NCBI GenBank assembly: GCA_964507325.1
Contig: CAZDQL010000118.1
Span: forward strand, 1 to 18,220
Source of the DNA: CAZDQL01 sp964507325
GTDB taxonomy: Bacteria > Planctomycetota > UBA1135 > GCA-002686595
Direction of reading: 5' to 3'
DNA: 18,220 nt
The notes beneath the pieces were generated by a model. It saw nothing but the letters and a program-made list of their open reading frames with translations, had not been told where the DNA came from and ran no database searches. Each line of letters starts with the position of its first letter. Position 1 is the stretch's first letter. Shown piece by piece: positions 6,472 through 14,185 of the stretch. A program made the translations under genes and the position numbers.

Positions 6472-8316
6472 TCAGTCCACCCGTCGGGCGGCCTCCAGGA
6501 GCCCGCGCCCCCGGAGATCCTCGGCCAGCATGGCGGCGAAGATGGCCAGCGCCTCCTCGTTGGGGTGGCCCTCCCAGCGGCTGACCGCGAAGGTGGCGCC
6601 GTCGTAGCGCCGGTAGAAGGGGTCGCTGGGCACCACCGACATCCCCGCCTCCTCGAGCAGCCTCTCGGCGATGCGCGCCACCCGCTGGCCGCGGCCGCCG
6701 GCCTGCGGGGCCTGGTCGAGCACGAGCGCGACCACCGGGGGTAGGCCGCGCTCCAGGACCAGCGCGTTGAGCTCGGCGACATCGCGTCCGAAGCGCCGCC
6801 GGTAGTCGCCGAAGTCGCGCAGGATGTCGTCGTAGAAGTCGACGCGCAGCCCCAGCCGGCGCAGCAGCCGGTCGTAGCCGGTCGCGACGATCCCGGCGAC
6901 CCGCGTCCGGTCGCGGGCGCGGGTCTTCCAGGACTCGGGGATCGGGAAGGCGTAGGCCTCGCGGTGGTCGTACTGCCCTCGCCCCGACGGTAGGAAGTCG
7001 TTCAGACAGACGCCGTAGATGACCAGGTCCGGGTCGAGCCGTGGCAGGAGACGGCGGGCGGCGCCGAGTACGTCTTCGCTGGCGTGGCCTGGCGCGCCCA
7101 TGTTCAGGACCTCGACGTCGTACTCGGGAGCGAGGGTGCGCTCGAGCTGGCTGGGGTAGCTCCACTCGGATTCGATGCCCCAGCCGTAGGTGAGGCTGTC
7201 CCCGAGCACCGCGATGCGCAGCCGGCCGGGCTCCTTCGGGGGGAAGGGCTCGCTTCGGCGCATTTCGTTCACGTCGAGGAGGTGGAGGACGCCGTGCCAG
7301 TAGAGCGCCTTGCGCGCTCCGGGGACCTCGACGGGGCGCTGGGCCCACTCGGCCGGCATCGTCAGCAGGGCGCGCCTTGCCGCGACGCGGGCGCGTACCG
7401 CTTTGGGAAGCGCGTCGCGCGGATCGCTGACCTTTTCACCGAAGGACGGAGCAGCCGAGCTCGGCTCGAGGCCGTCGGACTCGTCGGTCGCCTCGAGTCG
7501 CTCCAGGAGGCGCCGCGCATGGACCTCGAGCACCAGTTCGGTCACGGCGAGAGTGACACCGATCGAGGCGAGGGCGAGCAGGGTCCGGATGGCGGCCCGG
7601 CGCCCGCCCGGCCAGGCCAACGGGATCGCGCTGGCGAAGCCAGCGGCCGAGAGGGCCGCGACCAGCCAGAAGACGGCGCCGCGCACCTCCTCCAGCAGAC
7701 TTCCCACGAGGATCGCCAGCGCGATCGCGAGGGTGGAGGCGCCGAGGCGTCGAGCCAGGGCTCGGGTGTCGACCGGCCAGCGCGGCCCGGCCTGGGATCT
7801 CCCTCTGCGCTGCTTCTCACGCCGAGAGGAGCGCAGGCGGGCCCCGGCGGCGATCCCCGCGGCGACGAGGAGCAGCCCCACCCAGCACCCAGCGAACCAC
7901 GCGGGCGCGTAGCGCCGGAGCCGGGCGTGGTAGGCGCGCCCGTTCGTGCGCGGATCGCTGCCGTCGCTGCTGGAGAAGTGGACTCGCCCCTCCCGGTGCG
8001 CGTACGCCCCCAGGCCGTGCTCGGAGATCCACTGCTGGCTGCGCCGTGCCGGGCCCAGCTTCAGGCCTTCCTCGAAGACGCGCGTCGGCGCGAGTTCCTC
8101 GGCGACGGGCAGCAGCGGAATCGAGGCGGCCAGGTCGGTCACGGCGACCGAGAACGCGAGCCCTCCGTCGTGGCGCATCAGCGCCGGGTCGATCGCGCGC
8201 CGGACGGCGAGACCCTCGGTCGCGGCCCAAGCCGTGAAGGCGGCAGGCGCCAGCAGGACGAGCCACGCCCAGCGTGTCACTGCGCGCTTGGCGCGGGTGG
8301 GGATGGAGATCCGCAT
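6472..8316 (-). CDS. Membrane-anchored SGNH/GDSL-type hydrolase
   Basis: A 614-residue protein with an N-terminal membrane part and a C-terminal SGNH hydrolase domain, probably an esterase or deacylase facing the periplasm. Hydrophobic segments lie at about 14-34, 138-158, 193-233 (two segments) and 242-264. Between the first and second is an exported-looking loop (35-137) containing SSSDGSDPRTNGR (115-127). The hydrolase blocks are IAVLGDSLTYGWG (368-380, nucleophile S374), NMGAPGH (405-411, glycine block), YGVCLNDF (434-441, N439) and EGHPN (582-586, catalytic H584). The ATG at 8316 is chosen because it is followed by a basic n-region and the first membrane helix. Open frame continues far upstream, but only as antisense to rsgA. 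The natural substrate is unknown. The gene is bracketed by inverted copies of the 30-base repeat (copies 2 and 3). Confidence 0.87.
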   Translation of the reverse strand: MRISIPTRAKRAVTRWAWLVLLAPAAFTAWAATEGLAVRRAIDPALMRHDGGLAFSVAVTDLAASIPLLPVAEELAPTRVFEEGLKLGPARRSQQWISEHGLGAYAHREGRVHFSSSDGSDPRTNGRAYHARLRRYAPAWFAGCWVGLLLVAAGIAAGARLRSSRREKQRRGRSQAGPRWPVDTRALARRLGASTLAIALAILVGSLLEEVRGAVFWLVAALSAAGFASAIPLAWPGGRRAAIRTLLALASIGVTLAVTELVLEVHARRLLERLEATDESDGLEPSSAAPSFGEKVSDPRDALPKAVRARVAARRALLTMPAEWAQRPVEVPGARKALYWHGVLHLLDVNEMRRSEPFPPKEPGRLRIAVLGDSLTYGWGIESEWSYPSQLERTLAPEYDVEVLNMGAPGHASEDVLGAARRLLPRLDPDLVIYGVCLNDFLPSGRGQYDHREAYAFPIPESWKTRARDRTRVAGIVATGYDRLLRRLGLRVDFYDDILRDFGDYRRRFGRDVAELNALVLERGLPPVVALVLDQAPQAGGRGQRVARIAERLLEEAGMSVVPSDPFYRRYDGATFAVSRWEGHPNEEALAIFAAMLAEDLRGRGLLEAARRVD

Positions 8317-8358
8317 CGCATCGGGGCGCCACCGGAACCGAACCCGACGCCGAATGCT

Positions 8359-8388
8359 ACTGAACTGCCCCCCTTCAGTGGGCTTCCC
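8359..8388 (-). repeat. REP-like 30-base hairpin repeat, copy 3
   Basis: ACTGAACTGCCCCCCTTCAG followed by TGGGCTTCCC, in the same orientation as copy 1 (27 of 30 identical). It has a perfect 6-bp stem ACTGAA (8359-8364) / TTCAGT (8374-8379) with the 9-base loop CTGCCCCCC. It lies between the divergent SGNH hydrolase and rsgA genes, 42 bases upstream of the hydrolase ATG. Confidence 0.8.
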
Positions 8389-8433
8389 CAGGAGGACTGA
8401 AATCCATGGTAGGGTCCGGTCGACGAGGCGAAC

Positions 8434-9624
8434 GTGGACCCCAAGGCCAGGCAAAAGCAGATCGAACGCCACCTGGAGGCCCTGAAGCGGGTCAAGAGTC
8501 GGGAGGAGCGCCGCCTGATCAACGAGAACGCCCGCGTCCGCAAGGAGGGGCAAGGGCGGCGACCTCCGCGGCGGCGGGACTGGTCCGACTGGGACGAGGA
8601 CGAGGCCACCGACGAGGATCTCTTCGAGACGATGCGCCCCGCCTCCCCCACCGACCTGAGCGCGGCGCGGCGACCGGTTCGAACCGACCTCGCCGACCTC
8701 GTCAGCCGTGGGCAGGGACTCGACCGGGGCCTGCTCGTCGCCCCCCGCGGCTCCCGAGCGACCGTGCTCGCCGGCGGAGTCGAAATCGAGGTGGAGGTGC
8801 CGGCGGAGCTGCGTCCCTCGGGCACCCTGGTGGTGGGAGACGAGGTCCACCTGGAGGCCAAGGCGCCCGAGGTGATGCGCATCGTCGGCCGCGCCGAACG
8901 CCGCTCGGTGCTCGCGCGGCGCGATCCCGCCTCTCCACGGCTCGAGAAGGTGATCGCCGCCAACGTCGACGTGGGGGTGATCGTCCTGCCCGTCGGTGGC
9001 CGGCGGTTGAAGACCGGTCTGGTCGACCGCCTGTGGATCGCCCTGGCCCGGGGGGGGATCGAGGGGCTGGTGGCGCTGAACAAGGTCGATCTGGCGCAGG
9101 ATGGCCCGGGCCACGCAGCGGTGGAGCGCGCCCTCGAGAGCTGGCGCACGGCGGGCCTGGAGGGGATCGCCACATCGGCGGTCGCCGGCATCGGCATCGA
9201 TTCCCTGCGCGCCGCCCTCGCCGGACGCACGGCGGTCTTCGTGGGGCAGAGCGGGGCCGGCAAGTCCTCCCTCCTGAACCTCCTGGACCCCGCGGGGGAG
9301 CGGATGGTGAAGCAGATCCGCGCGACCGACGGCCGCGGGCGGCACGCCACGACCGCCTCGACCCTGCGCGAGCTCGAGGACGGAACGCGCCTGATCGACA
9401 CGCCGGGAGTGCGCGCCTTCGGCCTGCCGCTCCTCGAGCCGGGGGACGTGCTGGCCGCCTACCCCGAAATCGAGGTGCTGGCGGGGGATTGCCGCTTCCG
9501 CGATTGCGCCCACGACGGCGAGCAGGGATGCGCCGTGGAGGCCGCGGCCGCGCGCGATTCGGGCCTGGCGGCCCGCTTCGACGGGTACCGGCGCATCGCG
9601 GCCAGCCTGCGAGAGCAGGCGTAG
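8434..9624 (+). CDS. rsgA: RsgA, ribosome small-subunit-dependent GTPase
   Basis: Circularly permuted GTPase that checks and assists late 30S subunit maturation. The order G4-G1-G2-G3 is seen: NKVD (216-219), GQSGAGKSSLLN (271-282), GRGRHATT (300-307) and DTPGVR (322-327). A zinc-binding knuckle follows with C353, C358, H360 and C366. The OB-fold region lies at about 95-155. At 396 residues it is longer than E. coli RsgA (350). The extra length is mostly an N-terminal tail (1-90) that is highly charged and contains an acidic patch, WSDWDEDEATDED (50-62). The start is GTG at 8434, with a GAGG ribosome-binding site about 7 bases upstream. It is divergent from the SGNH hydrolase gene and convergent with the aminopeptidase gene. 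Confidence 0.96.
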   Translation: MDPKARQKQIERHLEALKRVKSREERRLINENARVRKEGQGRRPPRRRDWSDWDEDEATDEDLFETMRPASPTDLSAARRPVRTDLADLVSRGQGLDRGLLVAPRGSRATVLAGGVEIEVEVPAELRPSGTLVVGDEVHLEAKAPEVMRIVGRAERRSVLARRDPASPRLEKVIAANVDVGVIVLPVGGRRLKTGLVDRLWIALARGGIEGLVALNKVDLAQDGPGHAAVERALESWRTAGLEGIATSAVAGIGIDSLRAALAGRTAVFVGQSGAGKSSLLNLLDPAGERMVKQIRATDGRGRHATTASTLRELEDGTRLIDTPGVRAFGLPLLEPGDVLAAYPEIEVLAGDCRFRDCAHDGEQGCAVEAAAARDSGLAARFDGYRRIAASLREQA

Positions 9625-9704
9625 TCCCGCTCTCGGCGGAACGCCGCCCCCCGGGAGCACCCACGTCTTCCCCGACACGGAGTACAGCTACACCCAGCGC
9701 GACA

Positions 9705-9725
9705 TCCTCTCCTGACCGGAGAGGA
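9705..9725. terminator. Hairpin between rsgA and the aminopeptidase gene (first)
   Basis: TCCTCTCC (9705-9712) pairs perfectly with GGAGAGGA (9718-9725) around a TGACC loop. It lies 80 bases after the rsgA stop. There is no U-tract; it is a candidate terminator or 3' stabilising stem. Confidence 0.4.
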
Positions 9726-9742
9726 GTTGCTGACCCAGGGGT

Positions 9743-9771
9743 GAGCCCGGCATCCACGGGATGTCGGGCTC
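9743..9771. terminator. Strong bidirectional hairpin between convergent genes (second)
   Basis: GAGCCCGGCATCC (9743-9755) pairs over 13 positions with GGATGTCGGGCTC (9759-9771), with loop ACG and one G-T pair. It ends 9 bases before the end of the minus-strand aminopeptidase gene, so it can terminate both convergent transcripts. No U-tract follows on either strand, as is common in very GC-rich genomes. Confidence 0.6.
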
Positions 9772-9780
9772 GCTCGCTGG

Positions 9781-11253
9781 CTACAGACCCCGCACCAGCT
9801 CGGCCAAGAGCGCCACTCCGAAACCCGTGGCGCGCTTGCCGGGGAAGGCCGGTCCCGCCATGTCGACGTGTCCCCAGCGCGTGGTGGTGCCCTCCAGGTG
9901 CCAGTGCACGAACTGGGCGGCGCAGCTCGACTGGGCGTTCGCCCGGTCGGCGACCGAGTTGCGCATGTCCGCCACGGCGCTCTTGAACTCCTGCTTGTAC
10001 AGCTCCGGCGCGAAGGGCAGGGGGTGCACCAGGTCTCCGCTGGCACGGCCGGCGGCGATCAGGCGCGCCTCCAGGTCCTCGTCGTTGGCGACCACCGCCG
10101 CGTGCATCTTGCCGGTGGCGACGAGCTGCGCTCCAGTGAGGGTGGCCGCGTCGACCACCAGGTCGGCCTTCAGCTTGCGGGCCGCGAAGCTGACGGCGTC
10201 CGCCAGCACGAGGCGCCCCTCTGCGTCGGTGTTGTTGATCTCGACCGTCAGGCCCGAGTGCAGGGTCAGCACGTCGTCGAGCTTGTAGGCCGCGGGCCCG
10301 ATGGCGTTCTCGGCCAACCCCAGGAGCGCGCTGACGCGGTGCTTGCAGCGCGTCTGGGCCAGGACGCGGAAGGCCCCCAACACCGCGGCGGCGCCCCCCA
10401 TGTCGGACTTCATGTGGACCATCGCCCCGCCGGTCTTGAGGGAGAGGCCACCGGTGTCGAAGGTCAGCCCCTTGCCGACCAGGGCCACGTGCTTCCCCGA
10501 GGAACGCTTCGGCTTGTAGCTCAGAACGACCAGCCGCGGCGACTCCTGGGCACAGCGGCCGACGGCGTGCAGCCCGCCCATGCGCGCCGTGAGCAGCGCC
10601 TCGCCGACGATCGCGCGCTTGGTCACCCCCTCGATGCCACGCACCAACCGGTAGGCCTCCGCCTGGAGGGCCTTGGGATTCAGCTCGGTGGGAGGGGTGT
10701 CGACCAGGCGCGCCGCTTCCCGCGAACTCTCCAGGAGGCGCTGCACGACGGGCTCCGCCTTCAGCGCTTCTTCGTCGGGGCCGATCGCCATGATCTTCAG
10801 CGTGGCGTCCTTGGCGCTCTTGCCGTTCGAGTTGGCACTCTTGGCGCTGTAGAGGGGCAGCGCACGCCCCACCGCGCAGGCGGCGGCGGCGTAGTGCTGG
10901 GCGTCGTCGAGCAGGAGCAGGACTGCCGCGCGCCCCTTGTCCCCGATCTTGGCCTGGGCCACCACGCGGCGAACGCACTCGGCACGCGAGGGAGCGTTGT
11001 AGCGCGAGAGCTGATCGGGCAGAACGCCGATCGCCAGCTTGCGCGGCTTGACCCCCGTCAAGGTACTGGCGGCGGTTCCCAGGTCCCCGGGAGTGGTGTC
11101 GGTGGCCAGGTCCAGGGCGGCACGCATCAACTCCTCGGGCAGGACGTCCAGGAAGGAGCCGTCGGCGAAGGCCTGCGCGGGGGCGACGACGAGCAGGGTG
11201 TCGGTGCCGGAGAGCAGGGTCGAGATGGTCTTGGTGAAGCGGATCCGAGTCAT
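9781..11253 (-). CDS. pepA: M17-family leucyl aminopeptidase (cytosol aminopeptidase)
   Basis: Two-metal exopeptidase releasing N-terminal residues from peptides; cytoplasmic, typically hexameric. The protein is 490 residues from the ATG at 11253. The N-terminal M17 domain spans about 1-170. The catalytic domain carries K261 and D266 in VGKGLTFDTGG (259-269), K273, D284 in MKSDMGG (281-287), and D343, E345 and R347 in the hallmark NTDAEGRL (341-348). All metal ligands and both catalytic residues are therefore present. The common FDSGG is FDTGG here. The linker at about 134-150 is rich in Ser, Ala and Lys (YSAKSANSNGKSAKDA). The frame stays open upstream to 11328, but the ATG at 11253 gives the expected length. 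It is divergent from speA with only 58 bases between the starts. Confidence 0.95.
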   Translation of the reverse strand: MTRIRFTKTISTLLSGTDTLLVVAPAQAFADGSFLDVLPEELMRAALDLATDTTPGDLGTAASTLTGVKPRKLAIGVLPDQLSRYNAPSRAECVRRVVAQAKIGDKGRAAVLLLLDDAQHYAAAACAVGRALPLYSAKSANSNGKSAKDATLKIMAIGPDEEALKAEPVVQRLLESSREAARLVDTPPTELNPKALQAEAYRLVRGIEGVTKRAIVGEALLTARMGGLHAVGRCAQESPRLVVLSYKPKRSSGKHVALVGKGLTFDTGGLSLKTGGAMVHMKSDMGGAAAVLGAFRVLAQTRCKHRVSALLGLAENAIGPAAYKLDDVLTLHSGLTVEINNTDAEGRLVLADAVSFAARKLKADLVVDAATLTGAQLVATGKMHAAVVANDEDLEARLIAAGRASGDLVHPLPFAPELYKQEFKSAVADMRNSVADRANAQSSCAAQFVHWHLEGTTTRWGHVDMAGPAFPGKRATGFGVALLAELVRGL

Positions 11254-11279
11254 ACCGGGCAGGGTAGCGGAGTCGGTTC

Positions 11280-11285
11280 TATACT
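11280..11285 (+). promoter_or_regulatory. Possible -10 box (TATACT) for the speA operon
   Basis: TATACT matches TATAAT at five of six positions and sits 26 bases before the speA ATG, in the short divergent gap with the aminopeptidase gene. A start site near 11292 would give about a 20-base leader. There is no convincing -35 element at 17-base spacing. Confidence 0.35.
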
Positions 11286-11311
11286 GCCGCCCCCTCGTCC
11301 CCGGGATCGTC

Positions 11312-13276
11312 ATGCCCCCCTGGTCCACAAGTGACAGCGAGCAGCTCTACCGCATGCCCGACTGGGGTGGCGAGTACTTCGCGATCAACCCGCGAGGGCA
11401 TGTCCAGGTCACCCCCCAAGGGCGTGGGGGACCGGCGATCGACGTACGCGAGCTGATCGCCCAGATCCGGCGGCGCGGCGTGGCGGCGCCGATGCTGTTG
11501 CGCTTCGACGACATCCTCCGTTCCCGAGTCGGCACGCTTCGGGAGGCTTTCGACCAAGCGCGCGAGGAGTTCGGCTACGGCGCTCCCTACCTCGGCGTCT
11601 ATCCCGTCAAGGTCAACCAGGACCACTGGGTGGTCGAGGCTCTCCTGGAGGGGGAGCACGAGGCGGGGCTGGGCCTGGAGGTGGGCAGCAAGCCCGAGCT
11701 GATGGCGGCCATCACGCTGCAGGCCAGTCAGGACTCGCTGCTCGTCTGCAACGGCTACAAGGACGTCGAGTACATCGAGATGGCGCTGCTCGGTTCACGG
11801 CTCGGCATCGACGTCGTGCTGGTGGTCGACACCGAGGCCGAGCTGGACATCATCCTGGACGCCGCCGAGCGCCTCCGCATCCGCCCGCACATCGGCCTGC
11901 GCATCAAGCTGACCTTCAGGAGCACCGGGCGCTGGCGCGATTCGGTGGGCGACCGCTCGAAGTTCGGCCTGACGTCGCGCCAGGTGGTGGCTGCCGTGGA
12001 ACGACTGCGCGAGCGCGGTTACCTCGACTGCCTGGAGCTCCTGCACTTTCACATCGGCAGCCAGATCGCGCACATACGCTCGATCAAGCAGGCCATGCAC
12101 GAGGCGACCCACGTGCTGGTGGGGCTGCACCGGCTGGGCGTGCACATCCGTTGGTTCGACGCCGGAGGCGGATTGGGGGTCGACTACGACGGAAGCAAGA
12201 GCGCGACCGACTCCTCCAAGAACTACTCCCTACAGGAATACGCCAACGACATCGTCTGGCACCTGGCGGATGCCTGCGAAAAGCACGGCATCGACCAACC
12301 GGTGATCGTCACCGAGTCCGGCCGAGCCGTGGCTGCCCACCACGCGCTCTTGGTCGCCGAAGTGCTGGGTTGGTCGCACCGCGGGTCGGGTCAGGTGCTG
12401 ATCGACGTCGGGGAGGAGGAGCACTTCCTGGTGCGCGAGATGGCGGAGGTGTGCGAGGAGGTCGGAGACCGGGACCCCGTCGAGCACTACCACGATGCCC
12501 TCGAGACGCGCGAGCAGGCGATGGTGCTCTTCAACTCCGGCCAGATGGAGCTGACCGACCGCGCGCGCGTCGAGGAGTTCTTCTGGTGCGCCTGCCGCTC
12601 GATCCAGCGCCAAGCGGGCACTCTGGAGTGGATGCCCGAGGACCTGGTCGAGCTGGAGCGCGACCTGGCGGACACCCTCTTCCTCAACGCCTCGATCTTC
12701 CAGTCGGTCCCCGACGCCTGGGCCGTCCAGCAGCTCTTCCCGATCCTGCCCCTGCAGCGGCTCGACGAGGAACCGACGCGTCGCGCCATCCTGGCCGACC
12801 TGACCTGCGATTCCGACGGCAAGATCACCCAATTCGTGGGTCCGGAGGGAACCAAGGAGACGCTGGAGGTGCACTCCCTGGTGCCCGACGAGCCCTACTA
12901 CCTGGGATTCTTCCTGGTCGGCGCCTACCAAGAAATCCTGGGAGACCTGCACAATCTCTTCGGTGACACGAACGTGGTGCACGTCGCGCTGGACGCGGCG
13001 GATCGCCCGCGGCTGGTCCACGTCCAACGCGGCGATCGAGTCAAGGAAGTGCTGGCCTACGTCCAGTACTTCGAGAAGGACCTCTTGCGCAGCCTGCGCG
13101 ACCACGTCGAAGGCGCCCTGGAGGAGGGGCGCATGAGCTACGAGGAGTCGGCCCTCCTGTGGTCGCGCTACGAAGCGGGACTGCACGGCTACACCTACCT
13201 GAATCGCAGCGTCCGCGAGGCTCAGCTTCCGGCCGAGGAGACCATGCATGAAGATCAAGAACGGATGCCGAGTTGA
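11312..13276 (+). CDS. speA: Biosynthetic arginine decarboxylase
   Basis: PLP enzyme of fold type III converting arginine to agmatine, the first step of the agmatine route to putrescine and spermidine. The 654 residues match E. coli SpeA (658). Visible are the PLP lysine K100 in GVYPVKVNQ (95-103), HFHIGSQI (245-252), DAGGGLGVDY (283-292), TESGRAV (334-340) and the partner-subunit active-site cysteine C499 in LTCDSDGK (497-504). The C-terminal domain is complete. The frame is open upstream on paper to 11039, but that part is antisense to the aminopeptidase; the ATG at 11312 restores the family length. The last 29 bases overlap the slyD-like start, so the three plus-strand genes form one coupled operon. 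No agmatine-processing gene is nearby. Confidence 0.96.
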   Translation: MPPWSTSDSEQLYRMPDWGGEYFAINPRGHVQVTPQGRGGPAIDVRELIAQIRRRGVAAPMLLRFDDILRSRVGTLREAFDQAREEFGYGAPYLGVYPVKVNQDHWVVEALLEGEHEAGLGLEVGSKPELMAAITLQASQDSLLVCNGYKDVEYIEMALLGSRLGIDVVLVVDTEAELDIILDAAERLRIRPHIGLRIKLTFRSTGRWRDSVGDRSKFGLTSRQVVAAVERLRERGYLDCLELLHFHIGSQIAHIRSIKQAMHEATHVLVGLHRLGVHIRWFDAGGGLGVDYDGSKSATDSSKNYSLQEYANDIVWHLADACEKHGIDQPVIVTESGRAVAAHHALLVAEVLGWSHRGSGQVLIDVGEEEHFLVREMAEVCEEVGDRDPVEHYHDALETREQAMVLFNSGQMELTDRARVEEFFWCACRSIQRQAGTLEWMPEDLVELERDLADTLFLNASIFQSVPDAWAVQQLFPILPLQRLDEEPTRRAILADLTCDSDGKITQFVGPEGTKETLEVHSLVPDEPYYLGFFLVGAYQEILGDLHNLFGDTNVVHVALDAADRPRLVHVQRGDRVKEVLAYVQYFEKDLLRSLRDHVEGALEEGRMSYEESALLWSRYEAGLHGYTYLNRSVREAQLPAEETMHEDQERMPS

Positions 13277-13688
13277 GCTGGAGTACGCCATCCTCGACGA
13301 TCGTCAAGAGACGGTGGAGTCGAGCGCGGAGGCGGGACCGATCCTCTACGTCCATGGCACGGGAGACCTACCCCCCGTGCTCGAGGATGCCCTGGAGGGG
13401 CGTTCCGTCGGTGAGGAGCTCGATGTGCCGCTGGCCCCGGGCGAGGCCTTCGGACCCTACGATCCGGGCGGCCTGGTGAGCGTGCCGCGTCACGAGTTCC
13501 CGGAGGACGCGGAGATCGTGCCGGGCGACTGGATCGAGCTGGTGCTCGAGGACAGCGAGGAGAACGAGTCCGCGGAGGCGCGCGTGGTCGAGGTGCGTCC
13601 CGACGCGGTGGTCCTCGATCTGAACCACCCGCTGGCGGACCAGTCGGTGACTTTTCGAGTCAGCGTGATCAGCGTGGAGGAGGATTGA
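13248..13688 (+). CDS. slyD: SlyD-like FKBP-type peptidyl-prolyl isomerase
   Basis: Likely a cytoplasmic prolyl isomerase and folding chaperone. In its 146 residues the FKBP half starts with VELEYAILDD (9-18). It includes PPVLEDALEGRSVGEELDV (42-60) and FGPYDPGG (68-75), matching the SlyD pattern P-LE-AL-G---G and YG-YD. An insert-in-flap segment (about 76-120) follows. It closes with LDLNHPLADQSVTFRVSVI (123-141), the counterpart of GNHPLAG in SlyD. The histidine/cysteine-rich metal-binding tail of E. coli SlyD is absent. The gene starts inside the speA 3' end (29-base overlap), with GAGGAG about 6 bases before an out-of-frame ATG and about 11 before the ATG chosen. Co-transcription with speA is almost certain; a functional reason is not evident. 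Confidence 0.88.
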   Translation: MKIKNGCRVELEYAILDDRQETVESSAEAGPILYVHGTGDLPPVLEDALEGRSVGEELDVPLAPGEAFGPYDPGGLVSVPRHEFPEDAEIVPGDWIELVLEDSEENESAEARVVEVRPDAVVLDLNHPLADQSVTFRVSVISVEED

Positions 13689-13699
13689 GGAGGAGGGCC

Positions 13700-14185
13700 A
13701 TGCACGTCATCAACTACCTCAAGACCCTGACCCCGGAACGCTTCCTCGACATCTACGAAGCGCTGGCCAACGACGGTTTCGGCCCCCTCGACGGGGAGGT
13801 CGCCAAGGCACTCAAGTTCCGGCCCAAGGCGATCCGCAAGCTGCCGATGGCCCAGCGGGCGCGCCGAGCGCGCGGCATCCTGGAGCTCAAGGCCAACGCG
13901 GAGCTGGCCTACGAGCTCTTCGGCAGCTACTTGATGAAGACCTGCAAGCAGCTGGTGACCGACTTCCTCGACGCCACCGGGGTGCCCCACGAGGAGGGCA
14001 TGATCCAGAACGTCACCAGCGACCTCCCCGATGGCGCGCGCGTCGCCGAGGCGGTGGCCAAGCTCGATCAGCGCTACGACCCCGAGGACGTGACCCTCTA
14101 CCTCTCGATGTGCCGGGAGCAGTGGCCGGGAGTCGAGGAGATCGACGCCATCTGGCGCGCGCGGCCCGGAGTCGCTACGACTTGA
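13700..14185 (+). CDS. Conserved-looking hypothetical helical protein
   Basis: I do not recognise a named family. The protein is 161 residues, with no signal peptide or membrane segment and a strongly helical, amphipathic composition. Notable parts are MHVINYLKTLTPERFLDIYE at the start and a basic segment KFRPKAIRKLPMAQRARRAR (44-63). A central ELAYELFGSYLMKTCKQLV and a C-terminal WPGVEEIDAIW follow. The ATG at 13700 has an excellent ribosome-binding site (AGGAGGAGGG, 13688-13697) that overlaps the slyD-like stop codon. This supports both the start and operon membership with speA and slyD. Its 3' end overlaps the convergent EF-P gene by 11 bases. The basic patch could bind nucleic acid, but that is inference only. 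Confidence 0.8.
   Translation: MHVINYLKTLTPERFLDIYEALANDGFGPLDGEVAKALKFRPKAIRKLPMAQRARRARGILELKANAELAYELFGSYLMKTCKQLVTDFLDATGVPHEEGMIQNVTSDLPDGARVAEAVAKLDQRYDPEDVTLYLSMCREQWPGVEEIDAIWRARPGVATT

Noticed and set aside
8317..9678. Upstream extension of the SGNH hydrolase frame to 9678
   Set aside because: The extra 454 codons are antisense to rsgA and lack protein-like features. The ATG at 8316 precedes the first membrane helix and fits the gene.
9629..9715. Short protein-like tail after rsgA ending ...TEYSYTQRDILS and a stop at 9713-9715
   Set aside because: The reading looks unusually protein-like and might be a remnant of a lost gene. It has no supported start, is in a different frame from rsgA and overlaps a hairpin, so I do not call it.
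8702..10978. Minus-strand open frame of 758 codons across rsgA and pepA
   Set aside because: It is a different frame from pepA, rich in Arg/Gly/Pro, antisense to rsgA and crosses the terminator hairpins. Shadow frame.
9868..11334. Plus-strand 488-codon frame opposite pepA
   Set aside because: The minus strand has complete M17 active-site motifs, and the plus frame has none.
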